Below, piece by piece: positions 1 to 7,052 of a DNA stretch of 25,451 nt. A model generated the notes under the pieces. It was not told where the DNA came from and did no database searches. It saw only the letters and a list, made by a program, of their open reading frames with translations. The DNA comes from JBCDCP01 sp039181495. GTDB lineage: Bacteria > Pseudomonadota > Alphaproteobacteria > Rhizobiales > Tepidamorphaceae. The number at the start of each line of letters is the position of its first letter. Position 1 is the first letter of the stretch. The translations under genes were made by a program, and so were the position numbers. The DNA lies in the NCBI GenBank assembly GCA_039181495.1, contig JBCDCP010000031.1, positions 1 through 25,451 on the forward strand, given 5' to 3'.

Positions 1-990
1 GTGCCTCTGACCGCTTGGGACGCTGAGGCCGGGACGGTGAGCTACAGTGACCCCGAGACTGGTGAGTCGATCAGTCTTCCTGTGTCCGGGGGGCACTGCA
101 AGCTGCAGTGGAAAGCAGACTGGGCCATGCGCTGGGTGGCGCTTGGTGTGGACTATGAGATGGCCGGCAAGGATCTGATTGACTCGGTCAAGCTGTCGGG
201 TCGGATCGCGCGCATCCTTGGCGCAAATCCGCCCGAAGGGTTCAACTACGAACTGTTTCTCGACGAGAAGGGCGAGAAGATATCGAAGTCCAAAGGTAAC
301 GGGCTGACGATTGAGGAATGGCTGCGCTATGCCAGCCCCGAGAGCCTGTCGCTGTTCATGTTCCAACAGCCCCGTCGGGCCAAGCGGCTCTATTTCGATG
401 TCATTCCCCGCGCCGTCGAGGACTATTACGCGTTTCGCCGAAACTTCCCTGATGAAGAACATGAAAAGAGGGTGGAGAATCCATCCTGGCATGTTCATTC
501 GGGACCGCCCCCGGCCGATGCACCGCCGGTGAGCTTTTCGATGCTGCTCAATCTCGTCAGTGCGTCAAATTCAGAAGACCGGGAGATTCTGTGGGGGTTC
601 ATCCGCAACTACGCGCCCGGCACAACACCAGAGACGGCACCGGAACTCGACCGCTTGGTCGACTATGCGATAGCCTACTTCCACGATTTCGTTAAGCCGG
701 CTAAGTCATTCCGTGCACCCGACGCGCGTGAGCGCAAAGCACTCATGGAATTAGATGACGCGTTTGCCGCTCTGCCCGCAGATTCTGATGGGGAGACGAT
801 CCAGAACGAAGTGTATCGTATCGGCCGTGATAACGGTTTCGAGCCTCTGCGCGACTGGTTCAAGGCGATCTATCAGGTGTTGTTCGGCCAGGATCAGGGT
901 CCACGATTTGGATCGTTCGTGGCGATCTATGGTATCGAGCCCACCCGCAACATGATCGCTCGTGCCCTTGATGCAGAAACTGCATCCTGA
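1..990 (+). CDS. lysK: Lysyl-tRNA synthetase, class I (C-terminal part, 5' truncated)
   Basis: Charges tRNA-Lys with lysine in the cytoplasm. The visible 329 codons hold the class I signature K-I-S-K-S (about 277-291), followed by G-N-G and a helical region rich in W, F and Y that fits the anticodon-binding alpha-helical cage of the LysRS-I family. The N-terminal catalytic part with the HIGH motif lies left of the window, since full proteins of this family run to a little over 500 residues. The GTG at position 1 is therefore an internal codon, not a start. The stop is TGA at 988-990. Bacteria normally use class II LysRS; class I occurs in archaea and in some bacteria, including many Alphaproteobacteria, so this gene also helps place the organism. 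Confidence 0.93.
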   Translation: MPLTAWDAEAGTVSYSDPETGESISLPVSGGHCKLQWKADWAMRWVALGVDYEMAGKDLIDSVKLSGRIARILGANPPEGFNYELFLDEKGEKISKSKGNGLTIEEWLRYASPESLSLFMFQQPRRAKRLYFDVIPRAVEDYYAFRRNFPDEEHEKRVENPSWHVHSGPPPADAPPVSFSMLLNLVSASNSEDREILWGFIRNYAPGTTPETAPELDRLVDYAIAYFHDFVKPAKSFRAPDARERKALMELDDAFAALPADSDGETIQNEVYRIGRDNGFEPLRDWFKAIYQVLFGQDQGPRFGSFVAIYGIEPTRNMIARALDAETAS

Positions 991-1050
991 ATTGGTCTTC
1001 GCAGCGGAACGACCTGACCGACGAAGTAGTTATGGGATGTCAGATGCAGA

Positions 1051-1857
1051 TCAGGTGTCGGAGCTCGAGGCGACTTCTGGCACACCCGCCTCGGTCGCTT
1101 CAGGCAAGGTCGCCGACGGAACCCCCCGACCCCATGCAGCGCCATAGATGCCACGTTTTTCCTGCTGCGCGGCCAGATGCGCGTCGCGATACCGCTCGGG
1201 CGCATCGGTGGTTGGTGTGACCCAACCCTGGGTGATGAGCCACTCCGCGACATCGGTCGGACCGATATGGCAGGTTCGCGGTTGCTTGCGGGTCAGCGAT
1301 CGGGGCCCTTTAACGCCCTCGCAAGCCAATGCCCGACCGCGGATCAGCATGCGCAGTTCGGTGACGGCTGCCTGACCGCAGGGCCATTTTCGACCTTCGG
1401 TATCGTGGCATTTGTGGCCGCGTGACCGTGTCTCGATATGTGCCAATATGATCTTGGATTTGCCGGATTTGAGCGTCCCGGCATTCTCCACCACGACACG
1501 ATGAAACATGTCGGGTTCCGGCGGCTCCGGAGGGGGAGCCTCGGGCAGCGCGCCCGATACCCGGGTGGCGTCAATCCCTGGCGTCGGCCAGCCGGTGGTT
1601 CCTGCCGGGCTGACATTGCGTGGTGGCGGCACACCCAGCTGGGTGACCCGCGCAATCTGCTCAAGTGCGATGGCCTTCACCGGAGCAGCGGCTGGATCAA
1701 GGTCCATCATTGCAAGATGCAACTCGCCAACCTGTTTCACTTCGGTTTTGGCCACCAACGGAAGGGGTGCGGGACCATCTCCTGTCATCAGAACGCCAGC
1801 TGCCGCGATCCAAATGGCAGCAAGAACGGTCCCGACGAGGAGAATTGACCGGGGCAT
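1051..1857 (-). CDS. Membrane-anchored SNase-fold (thermonuclease-like) protein, probably catalytically impaired
   Basis: 268 residues. Residues 5-25 form a hydrophobic stretch, either an uncleaved anchor or a signal sequence. Residues 105-117 are a Pro/Glu-rich linker. Residues 118-243 resemble the staphylococcal-nuclease (OB) fold of secreted thermonuclease-family proteins: a beta strand IILAHIETR where active members have an I-D-x-P-E motif, then C-G-x-A-A-x-x-E-L, a Cys-rich turn, DVAEWLITQGW, and the usual end in which an Ala/Arg-rich helix leads to G-I-Y-G-A-A-W. The D-G-D-T loop and the IDAPE acidic residues of active enzymes are not recognisable, although one Arg near residue 194 could match the catalytic Arg. 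Nuclease activity is therefore doubtful and the protein may be a structural or binding relative. The gene stands alone, convergent to lysK and 143 bp downstream of the S24 repressor gene. No strong Shine-Dalgarno is seen; GAAAGAA lies about 11-17 nt upstream of the ATG. Confidence 0.6.
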   Translation of the reverse strand: MPRSILLVGTVLAAIWIAAAGVLMTGDGPAPLPLVAKTEVKQVGELHLAMMDLDPAAAPVKAIALEQIARVTQLGVPPPRNVSPAGTTGWPTPGIDATRVSGALPEAPPPEPPEPDMFHRVVVENAGTLKSGKSKIILAHIETRSRGHKCHDTEGRKWPCGQAAVTELRMLIRGRALACEGVKGPRSLTRKQPRTCHIGPTDVAEWLITQGWVTPTTDAPERYRDAHLAAQQEKRGIYGAAWGRGVPSATLPEATEAGVPEVASSSDT

Positions 1858-1874
1858 GGCGGGTACGCAGTTCT

Positions 1875-1948
1875 TTCAGCACAACAGTTGACTGCCGTAA
1901 CGTTAACCCAAACCTGTCGATACCGCCATTGATTACTGTCGTGCTGAA
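1875..1948. repeat. Inverted repeat, 14-bp arms matching 13/14, 46-bp spacer
   Basis: Left arm 1875-1888 (TTCAGCACAACAGT) and right arm 1935-1948 (ACTGTCGTGCTGAA) are reverse complements apart from one position. The 46-bp spacer contains the palindrome TAACGTTA. It lies between the S24 repressor gene (stop at 2001) and the start of the SNase-like gene (1857), both on the minus strand. It could be a long-loop RNA structure, a paired operator, or a small MITE-like remnant. No target-site duplication is evident. Confidence 0.5.
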
Positions 1949-2000
1949 GCAGAGTTTCGCGCGCCAGACTGCGATCGTTCCCATCCGATCTCGATACACG

Positions 2001-2648
2001 CTACTGGGATGCCCATAGAATGCGGGCAATCCACTCGACTTCATCGACAGGAACTGACCGTTTCACATGATCAGTGTTGAAGGATTCAAGCTCGATGAGC
2101 TGAGCAGTACGGCGGCTCAGGATCTTGGCCATCACCTCGCCACTCTGCGTCTTGACCACAACACGATCGCCGCGCCGGATACCGGCATCAGGCGAAACGA
2201 TGATGATGTCGCCATGACGATAGACCGGCATCATGCTGTCACCAGACACTTCCAGCGCATAAACGGTTCGGCCGCCATCATCAGGAAATGTCACCTGATC
2301 CCAGCCGGTCCCCGCCGGAAATCCACCATCGTCAAAAAAGCCGCCGGCACCGGCTTCGGCAAATCCGAGCAGCGGAATATTCCGCGACTGCATCAGCGTG
2401 AAGTCGTGGTCTCCTGTCTCTTCGGCTGTCAGCGCCATGAAGTCTTCGATGCGCGTATTCGTCGCCGAAAGAACGCGCGAGATGCTCTCGGTGTTCGGCC
2501 ATCGCATGCGGCCGTCACTGCTCGAACGTTTCGACTTGTTGAAGGTCGTCGGATCCAGCCCGGCCTTGCGTGCCAATCCGGACGGGCTGAGCCCGTTCCG
2601 CCGCGCAAGGGCGTCGATCGCGCCCCAGATCTGACCGTGCGACAACAT
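2001..2648 (-). CDS. HTH / S24-peptidase transcriptional repressor (LexA- and CI-like)
   Basis: 215 residues from the ATG at 2648. The reading frame stays open upstream to 2738, but the extension is Arg-rich and runs into the promoter palindrome, and GAAGAG precedes the 2648 start. Residues 1-70 form an HTH domain (LSPSGLARKAGLDPTTFNK as recognition region). Residues 90-215 form an S24/LexA peptidase domain: Ala-Gly pairs at about 99-102 in a cleavage-loop-like segment (EAGAGG), nucleophile Ser138 in GDSMMP, and general-base Lys175 in EVMAKIL. The Ser-to-Lys spacing of 37 equals that of LexA and UmuD. The dyad and a plausible cleavage bond are thus intact, so RecA-stimulated self-cleavage is possible but not shown. 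It is not the canonical alphaproteobacterial LexA, whose N-terminus differs. It probably represses itself and other targets. Confidence 0.85.
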   Translation of the reverse strand: MLSHGQIWGAIDALARRNGLSPSGLARKAGLDPTTFNKSKRSSSDGRMRWPNTESISRVLSATNTRIEDFMALTAEETGDHDFTLMQSRNIPLLGFAEAGAGGFFDDGGFPAGTGWDQVTFPDDGGRTVYALEVSGDSMMPVYRHGDIIIVSPDAGIRRGDRVVVKTQSGEVMAKILSRRTAQLIELESFNTDHVKRSVPVDEVEWIARILWASQ

Positions 2649-2691
2649 GGCAGCCCGCTCTTCTCGCCGTCGGCAAATTCGAATGCAGGTA

Positions 2692-2706
2692 CGGTTCGAC
2701 GAACCG
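2692..2706. promoter_or_regulatory. Perfect 15-bp palindrome, likely operator of the S24 repressor gene
   Basis: CGGTTCG-A-CGAACCG, with 7-bp arms around one central base, 44-58 bp upstream of the repressor start. A second short palindrome, ATTCGAAT, lies at 2677-2684. On the minus strand, AT-rich promoter-like hexamers occur further upstream (for example TTGATT, 17 bp, TTATTT), which would put the palindrome near the transcript start. That is a fitting place for autorepression. The functional role is inferred from position and symmetry only. Confidence 0.5.
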
Positions 2707-2875
2707 CCCATCGGCCTCACAGATGTAGGAAATAACACCTAAATAGGAATGTAATCAACCAATCCAAACGTGTATGCTTCGCGATTGCAGAGCAAGTTGT
2801 GCGTCCATGTTGCTCGTCATTGCAGAACGCGTTGCCGCTGCTAGGGTCCGTCGCAAGGAGGCCGGACCAGATTCC

Positions 2876-3253
2876 ATGCATGACCCGTTCGTTTTCAAGA
2901 TATTCCGGCCGTCGGAGTGGGCGACCTTTCGTGCGGCGGGCGCGTGGTCTGGTTCACCTGATGACGTGGAAGATGGCTTTGTCCACCTTTCAACGGCGGC
3001 CCAGATCGCGGGAACGCTGGAGAAACACTTCGCCAACGACCCCGGGCTTGTCATTGCGGCCTTTGAGACGCAAACCTTGGGAGATCCGCTGACGTGGGAG
3101 CCGTCCCGGGGAGGAGCCCTGTTCCCGCATCTCTACGCGCCGCTGGAAGAGGTCAACATGCTTTGGCATGAGGATTTGTCCGACGACGCCGATGGCCGCG
3201 ATGCAGCAGCCGTCGCTGCCATCATCTCTCACAAGACCCGCATGGTCCGTTGA
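2876..3253 (+). CDS. DUF952 family protein
   Basis: 125 residues. DUF952 proteins are small and of unknown biochemical role; they have been likened to glutathione-S-transferase-like or phosphotransferase-like folds, but no function is established. The family pattern is visible: F-K-I-F-R-P-S-E-W near the start, D-G-F-V-H-L-S-T in the middle with the conserved His, and a final F-P-H-L-Y-A-P-L segment with a second conserved His. The frame opens earlier (2774), but that extension is Cys/Arg-rich and unlike the family. The ATG at 2876 follows AAGGAG at 2855-2860, at the long spacing of 15 nt. Its stop codon overlaps the pyrD start by one base (TGATG at 3251-3255), so the two are translationally coupled. 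The DUF952-pyrD order recurs in Alphaproteobacteria. Confidence 0.85.
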   Translation: MHDPFVFKIFRPSEWATFRAAGAWSGSPDDVEDGFVHLSTAAQIAGTLEKHFANDPGLVIAAFETQTLGDPLTWEPSRGGALFPHLYAPLEEVNMLWHEDLSDDADGRDAAAVAAIISHKTRMVR

Positions 3254-4347
3254 TGCTGAACAGACTTGCCCGCCTCGCCAGACCCTTCTTTCTCTCCATC
3301 GATCCCGAACGCGCCCACGATCTGGCCATCGAGAGCCTTCGGGCGGGGATCTATCCGCGGGCGCGATCACGACATGATCCGGCATTGGCTGTCGATTTGT
3401 GGGACTTGCACTTCCCCAACCCTGTCGGCATGGCGGCCGGCTTCGACAAGAGTGCCGAGGTGCCGGATGCTCTGCTCGGCATGGGACTTGGGTTCTGCGA
3501 GGTCGGATCGATTACACCTAGGCCCCAGTCTGGCAATCCCAAGCCGCGCGTCTTCCGCAGCGAGGCCGATCGCGCGGTGATCAACCGTCTCGGTTTCAAC
3601 AACAAGGGACATCGTGCCGCGCGCAGAAACCTCATTGACCGCCGAAATCGCGCCGGCATCGTTGGGATCAACATCGGTGCGAATAAAGACAGTGAAGACC
3701 GTGCTGCCGACTATGTTGCCGGCATCGAGGCATTCGCCGATCTCGCCTCGTTCTTCACCGTCAATGTGTCTTCGCCAAACACGCCGGGATTACGGGATTT
3801 GCAGGGTCAGGCTGCGCTCGACGATCTCATGGCCCGCGTTCTCGATGCACGCGACAAAGCGATTGAGACACATGGGCGGCGCGTTCCGGTGCTGCTCAAG
3901 ATCGCACCCGATGTCACCGAATCCGACCTCGACAGCTTTGCATCGGTGTTTGCGGAGCGCGAACCCGATGGTCTTGTCGCAACAAACACAACGCTGTCCC
4001 GTGACGGGCTAACCGATCCAGGTGTGGCGGCCGAGGCCGGCGGGCTTTCCGGTGCGCCTCTATTCGACCGGGCCACTGTCGTGCTCGCAAAGATGCGACA
4101 GCGGTTGGATCCGGCAGCGCCGATTATCGGCGTTGGCGGCATCAGTTCCGGCGCTGAGGCCTATGCCAAGATCAAGGCCGGAGCGAGCCTGGTCGAGATC
4201 TACACCGGCCTGATCTATGGCGGGTTCGAACTCGTCGGCGATATGCTGAACGACCTGTCCCGGCACCTCTCCGCCGACGGTCACGTCAGGATTGCCGATG
4301 CGATTGGAAGCTCCACTGCGGATTGGGCAAGCCGCCCGCTGGATTGA
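3253..4347 (+). CDS. pyrD: Dihydroorotate dehydrogenase (quinone), class 2
   Basis: Oxidises dihydroorotate to orotate in pyrimidine synthesis and passes electrons through FMN to the quinone pool at the inner membrane. 364 residues, the usual class 2 length. Residues 1-40 form the amphipathic N-terminal membrane-binding segment of class 2 enzymes. Then come NPVGMAAGFDK (FMN site, about 56-66), RLGFNNKG (about 112-119), NVSSPNTPGLR (about 171-181) with the catalytic Ser, KIAPD, VATNTTLSR, GGLSGAPL and IIGVGGISSG (phosphate binding), and IYTGLIYGG near the end. The start is the ATG at 3253 inside the DUF952 stop. The preceding TTG at 3250 is in frame but is not needed. The gene converges on the MATE gene with only 6 bp between stops. 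Confidence 0.97.
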   Translation: MLNRLARLARPFFLSIDPERAHDLAIESLRAGIYPRARSRHDPALAVDLWDLHFPNPVGMAAGFDKSAEVPDALLGMGLGFCEVGSITPRPQSGNPKPRVFRSEADRAVINRLGFNNKGHRAARRNLIDRRNRAGIVGINIGANKDSEDRAADYVAGIEAFADLASFFTVNVSSPNTPGLRDLQGQAALDDLMARVLDARDKAIETHGRRVPVLLKIAPDVTESDLDSFASVFAEREPDGLVATNTTLSRDGLTDPGVAAEAGGLSGAPLFDRATVVLAKMRQRLDPAAPIIGVGGISSGAEAYAKIKAGASLVEIYTGLIYGGFELVGDMLNDLSRHLSADGHVRIADAIGSSTADWASRPLD

Positions 4348-4353
4348 GTGCGA

Positions 4354-5727
4354 CTAGTCGACGAATGTTCTCCTAAGGCGGATCGGATACCGCCAAAGCA
4401 GCAGCAGTCCGCGTGTGATCAGAAGAACATGCAGCGCGAGCCATATTCCGTGATTGCCCAGTCGCGGTTCGGCCAGCCAAATCGTTCCCAGAAACAGCAC
4501 AAAACTCAGCAGCATCATGTTGCGCATGTCAGCTGACCAGGTGGCGCCGATGAACACGCCATCCTGCTGAAATGCGAGTACACCTGCCAACGGGGTGAGT
4601 GCTGCCCAGACGAGATAGGTGCGCGCTGTCATGCGCACGTCTTCGCTTGTCGTCATCAAATCGATGATGGCGTTTCCCGCAGCGAGCATCAGCAGCGACA
4701 AGACGGCGGCGAGCACGAAGGACCAGATGAGTGTCAGCCGGACGGATTGGACGAAAGCTGGTTTGTATCGCGCTCCAACCGCGCGGCCGGCGAACTGCTC
4801 AGCGGCTGTCGCAAGACCATCGAGGAAGTGTGCGCCCAACATCAGGAAGTTCAGCAACACAGCGTTGGCAGCGAGAACAACTGTCCCCTGTCTGGCTCCC
4901 CCGGCAGTGAATAGCGTGAAGGCGAGCAACAGCAGAAATGACCGGATCATGATGTCGCCATTCATGGCGAACATCCGAGCCAGTTGGTGCCTGGCGAGCA
5001 ATACACCCTCGGGCAAACCCCAGCGGCCGCGCAGCAAGATCGCCGCCCACAACAGTCCGGCTATGGCGGTGACTGTTTCACTGATCACCGTGCCCCAGGC
5101 CACGCCGGCGACACCCCAGCCAAGGCCGAGGACAAACCAGATGTTCAGCAGAGCATTCAGTCCGTTCAGAAGCGTCTGCAGAAACAGACCCGAGCCCGAG
5201 CGGCCCAATCCGATGAACCAGCCAAGAATGGCATAATTGATGAGCGCCATCGGCGTGCCCAGCACCCGGATCGTGAAGTAGTCCCGCACGGCTGCGACGA
5301 CCTCGTCCTCCGCCGCCATCAGCCAAAGTCCCGCCTCGAGGATGGGCCATTGCAGGATGATCACCGCAATGCCGCTGACCAGTCCCACCAGGATCGCCCG
5401 GTAAAGCGAGCCACGCATTTCGACGTCGTCTGCCGCTCCCAAAGCCTGCGCTGCAAGCCCCGTGGTGCCAGACCGCAGGAAATTGAATGTGGTGAAGATG
5501 ATGTTGAAGATGATGGCGCCAATCGCGATGCCGCCCAACAGAGCAGCATCGCCAAGCCGGCCGATAACGGTGGTGTCGACGATGCCGAGAATTGGTGTCG
5601 ACAGATAGGCGAGCGTCATCGGCAGGGCGATCGCCACGATGCCGCGATGGGTAACCTCGAACGGCCGCACCGCTCCACTGCCATTGGTCCGGTTCGAGGT
5701 TGCGCTCTGTTCAGCTGCTCCGCTCAT
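4354..5727 (-). CDS. MATE family efflux transporter (DinF-like)
   Basis: 457 residues with 12 predictable hydrophobic segments in the inner membrane. MATE proteins export cationic drugs and metabolites using Na+ or H+ gradients. The DinF-branch pattern is visible: IALPMTLAYLSTPILGIVD at about residues 33-51, then T-T-V-I-G-R-L-G-D, a conserved R-S-G-T-T-G-L-A-A-Q segment, and W-F-I-G-L-G in the sixth helix region. An N-terminal tail of about 25 Ser/Asn-rich residues precedes the first helix. A small 5-bp GC hairpin (5732-5747) lies a few bases before the start and includes the only G-rich stretch that could serve as an RBS. The stop lies within CGACTAGTCG, a perfect 10-bp palindrome at 4351-4360. 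Substrate is unknown. Confidence 0.92.
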   Translation of the reverse strand: MSGAAEQSATSNRTNGSGAVRPFEVTHRGIVAIALPMTLAYLSTPILGIVDTTVIGRLGDAALLGGIAIGAIIFNIIFTTFNFLRSGTTGLAAQALGAADDVEMRGSLYRAILVGLVSGIAVIILQWPILEAGLWLMAAEDEVVAAVRDYFTIRVLGTPMALINYAILGWFIGLGRSGSGLFLQTLLNGLNALLNIWFVLGLGWGVAGVAWGTVISETVTAIAGLLWAAILLRGRWGLPEGVLLARHQLARMFAMNGDIMIRSFLLLLAFTLFTAGGARQGTVVLAANAVLLNFLMLGAHFLDGLATAAEQFAGRAVGARYKPAFVQSVRLTLIWSFVLAAVLSLLMLAAGNAIIDLMTTSEDVRMTARTYLVWAALTPLAGVLAFQQDGVFIGATWSADMRNMMLLSFVLFLGTIWLAEPRLGNHGIWLALHVLLITRGLLLLWRYPIRLRRTFVD

Positions 5728-5839
5728 CCGACCCGCTTAGACGCGGGAGGACTGCCTCGCAATCCGGTTGAATGCATGGCTGTGCGGCCCTGACGTCGGG
5801 CGGCTGGCCGCCCGGTCATGCGAGACCTATCTTGCGGCC

Positions 5840-6751
5840 ATGGCTCTGCCGCCGATCATTCATCATCCGGCCTATGTTGCCGATCTGCCCGACGGTCATC
5901 GTTTTCCGATGCAGAAGTTCGGGGCGTTGATGGATGTCATCGTCGAAGAGCGGCTCGTGGGGCCTGGTGGCGCCTTCACCCCAATTCTCGCGCCTGAGGG
6001 CTGGCTCACTCTGGCGCATGATCCGGCTTATGTGTCGGGCGTTCTCAACCAGACGCTCGATGCAAAAGCCCAGCGGCGCATAGGTTTTCCTGTGGAGGAG
6101 ACAGTCGCCCGAAGATCGCGGGCCGCAACAGCTGGAACAGTGCTGGCCGCAAGACTCGCGCTTGAGCATGGCATCGCCTGCAACACTGCCGGTGGCAGCC
6201 ATCACGCGGACACCGGTGGTGGGGCCGGATTTTGTGTCTTCAACGATGTCTCTGTGGCGATCAGGGTGCTGCAGGCAGATAGTTTGATCAGCCGGGCATT
6301 GGTTGTAGATCTCGATGTTCACCAGGGCGATGGCACAGCTCGCATTTTCGAGGCGGACGACAGCGTGGTCACCTACTCGGTGCATGCGGCGGACAACTAC
6401 CCGGCGCGAAAAGCGAATTCAGATCATGATATCGCGCTGCCAGATGGCGTGCGCGATGAGGCCTATCTTGAAATGCTGCACGAAACGCTGCCCAAAGTGA
6501 TCAGCACCGCGGAACCGGACATCATTCTCTATAACGCCGGTGTCGATCCGCATCAGGACGACAAGCTGGGCCGTCTCTCGCTAAGCGATGTCGGACTTGC
6601 GGAACGCGATCGTTACGTCCTGTCATTGATCAAGGAGATCGGCCTGCCTGTGGCCTGTGTCATTGGCGGTGGTTATGCCGACGATGTCGGAGTGCTCGCG
6701 CGCCGCCACGCGACCCTGCACCGGGCCGCGGCGGCGGTTTTCAGTGCCTAG
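5840..6751 (+). CDS. Histone deacetylase family hydrolase (Zn-dependent deacetylase-like)
   Basis: 303 residues from the ATG at 5840 (MALPPIIHHPAY). An in-frame TTG at 5768 would add 24 residues that do not look like the family. The arginase/deacetylase fold is supported by GGSHHADTGGGAGFCVFND (paired active-site His at about 121-122), zinc ligands Asp159 and His161 in LVVDLDVHQGDGTA, the third zinc ligand Asp236 in YNAGVDPHQDDKLG, and the GGGY motif with catalytic Tyr279. All catalytic residues are therefore present. In bacteria such proteins deacetylate small amides, polyamines or protein lysines; the VFND-type sequence is closest to the class IV-like bacterial branch. The true substrate cannot be read from sequence. 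The gene converges on the DUF6460 gene, and the two TAG stops share one CTAG. Confidence 0.92.
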   Translation: MALPPIIHHPAYVADLPDGHRFPMQKFGALMDVIVEERLVGPGGAFTPILAPEGWLTLAHDPAYVSGVLNQTLDAKAQRRIGFPVEETVARRSRAATAGTVLAARLALEHGIACNTAGGSHHADTGGGAGFCVFNDVSVAIRVLQADSLISRALVVDLDVHQGDGTARIFEADDSVVTYSVHAADNYPARKANSDHDIALPDGVRDEAYLEMLHETLPKVISTAEPDIILYNAGVDPHQDDKLGRLSLSDVGLAERDRYVLSLIKEIGLPVACVIGGGYADDVGVLARRHATLHRAAAAVFSA

Positions 6752-7026
6752 CCCGAGCCGCCCTTACGCAACGCGAACAGGCGCAGCACGAGCCAGATCG
6801 GCAAGACAATCACGGCTCCGATCAGGATGTACCGCCATATCAAATCGATCGCCTCAAAGCCCATATTGTAGATGCGGATCACCAGATCCCGGAAACCGTC
6901 GATGATGTCGTATGGGCTGATCCCCAGCACCGACAGGATCACACCGACGACCAGTGACAGGATCAACAGCCTGAGTGCCACCCACAGCGGTGGCCCGCCA
7001 AAGAAATTGTCAAAAGCATTCTGCAT
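6748..7026 (-). CDS. DUF6460 family small membrane protein
   Basis: 92 residues with two hydrophobic helices, at about 17-36 and 67-84, and a short basic tail (L-R-K). The middle segment S-P-Y-D-I-I-D-G-F-R-D and the Y-N-M-G-F-E-A-I-D turn match my memory of the alphaproteobacterial DUF6460 family. No function is known. It lies 26 bp downstream of the APC permease gene on the same strand, so co-transcription is likely, although I see no clear Shine-Dalgarno before its ATG. Its TAG stop overlaps that of the convergent deacetylase gene. Confidence 0.75.
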   Translation of the reverse strand: MQNAFDNFFGGPPLWVALRLLILSLVVGVILSVLGISPYDIIDGFRDLVIRIYNMGFEAIDLIWRYILIGAVIVLPIWLVLRLFALRKGGSG

Positions 7027-7052
7027 GGGCGCTAGTTAGGCGATTGCAGCCG

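Noticed and set aside
1..3. GTG as the start codon of the first gene
   Set aside because: The protein lacks the N-terminal catalytic half and HIGH motif of class I LysRS, so the GTG is internal and the gene begins left of the window.
2649..2738. N-terminal extension of the S24 repressor to 2738
   Set aside because: The added 30 residues are Arg/Cys-rich, unlike an HTH start, and would translate through the 15-bp palindrome.
4351..4360. CGACTAGTCG palindrome at the pyrD/MATE junction as a terminator
   Set aside because: A 10-bp palindrome with no loop and no T-run cannot form an intrinsic terminator; it codes for the last MATE codons.
4984..5793. 269-codon open frame on the plus strand
   Set aside because: Antisense shadow of the MATE gene; very rich in Gln, Asp, Arg and His, as expected from the complement of hydrophobic codons.
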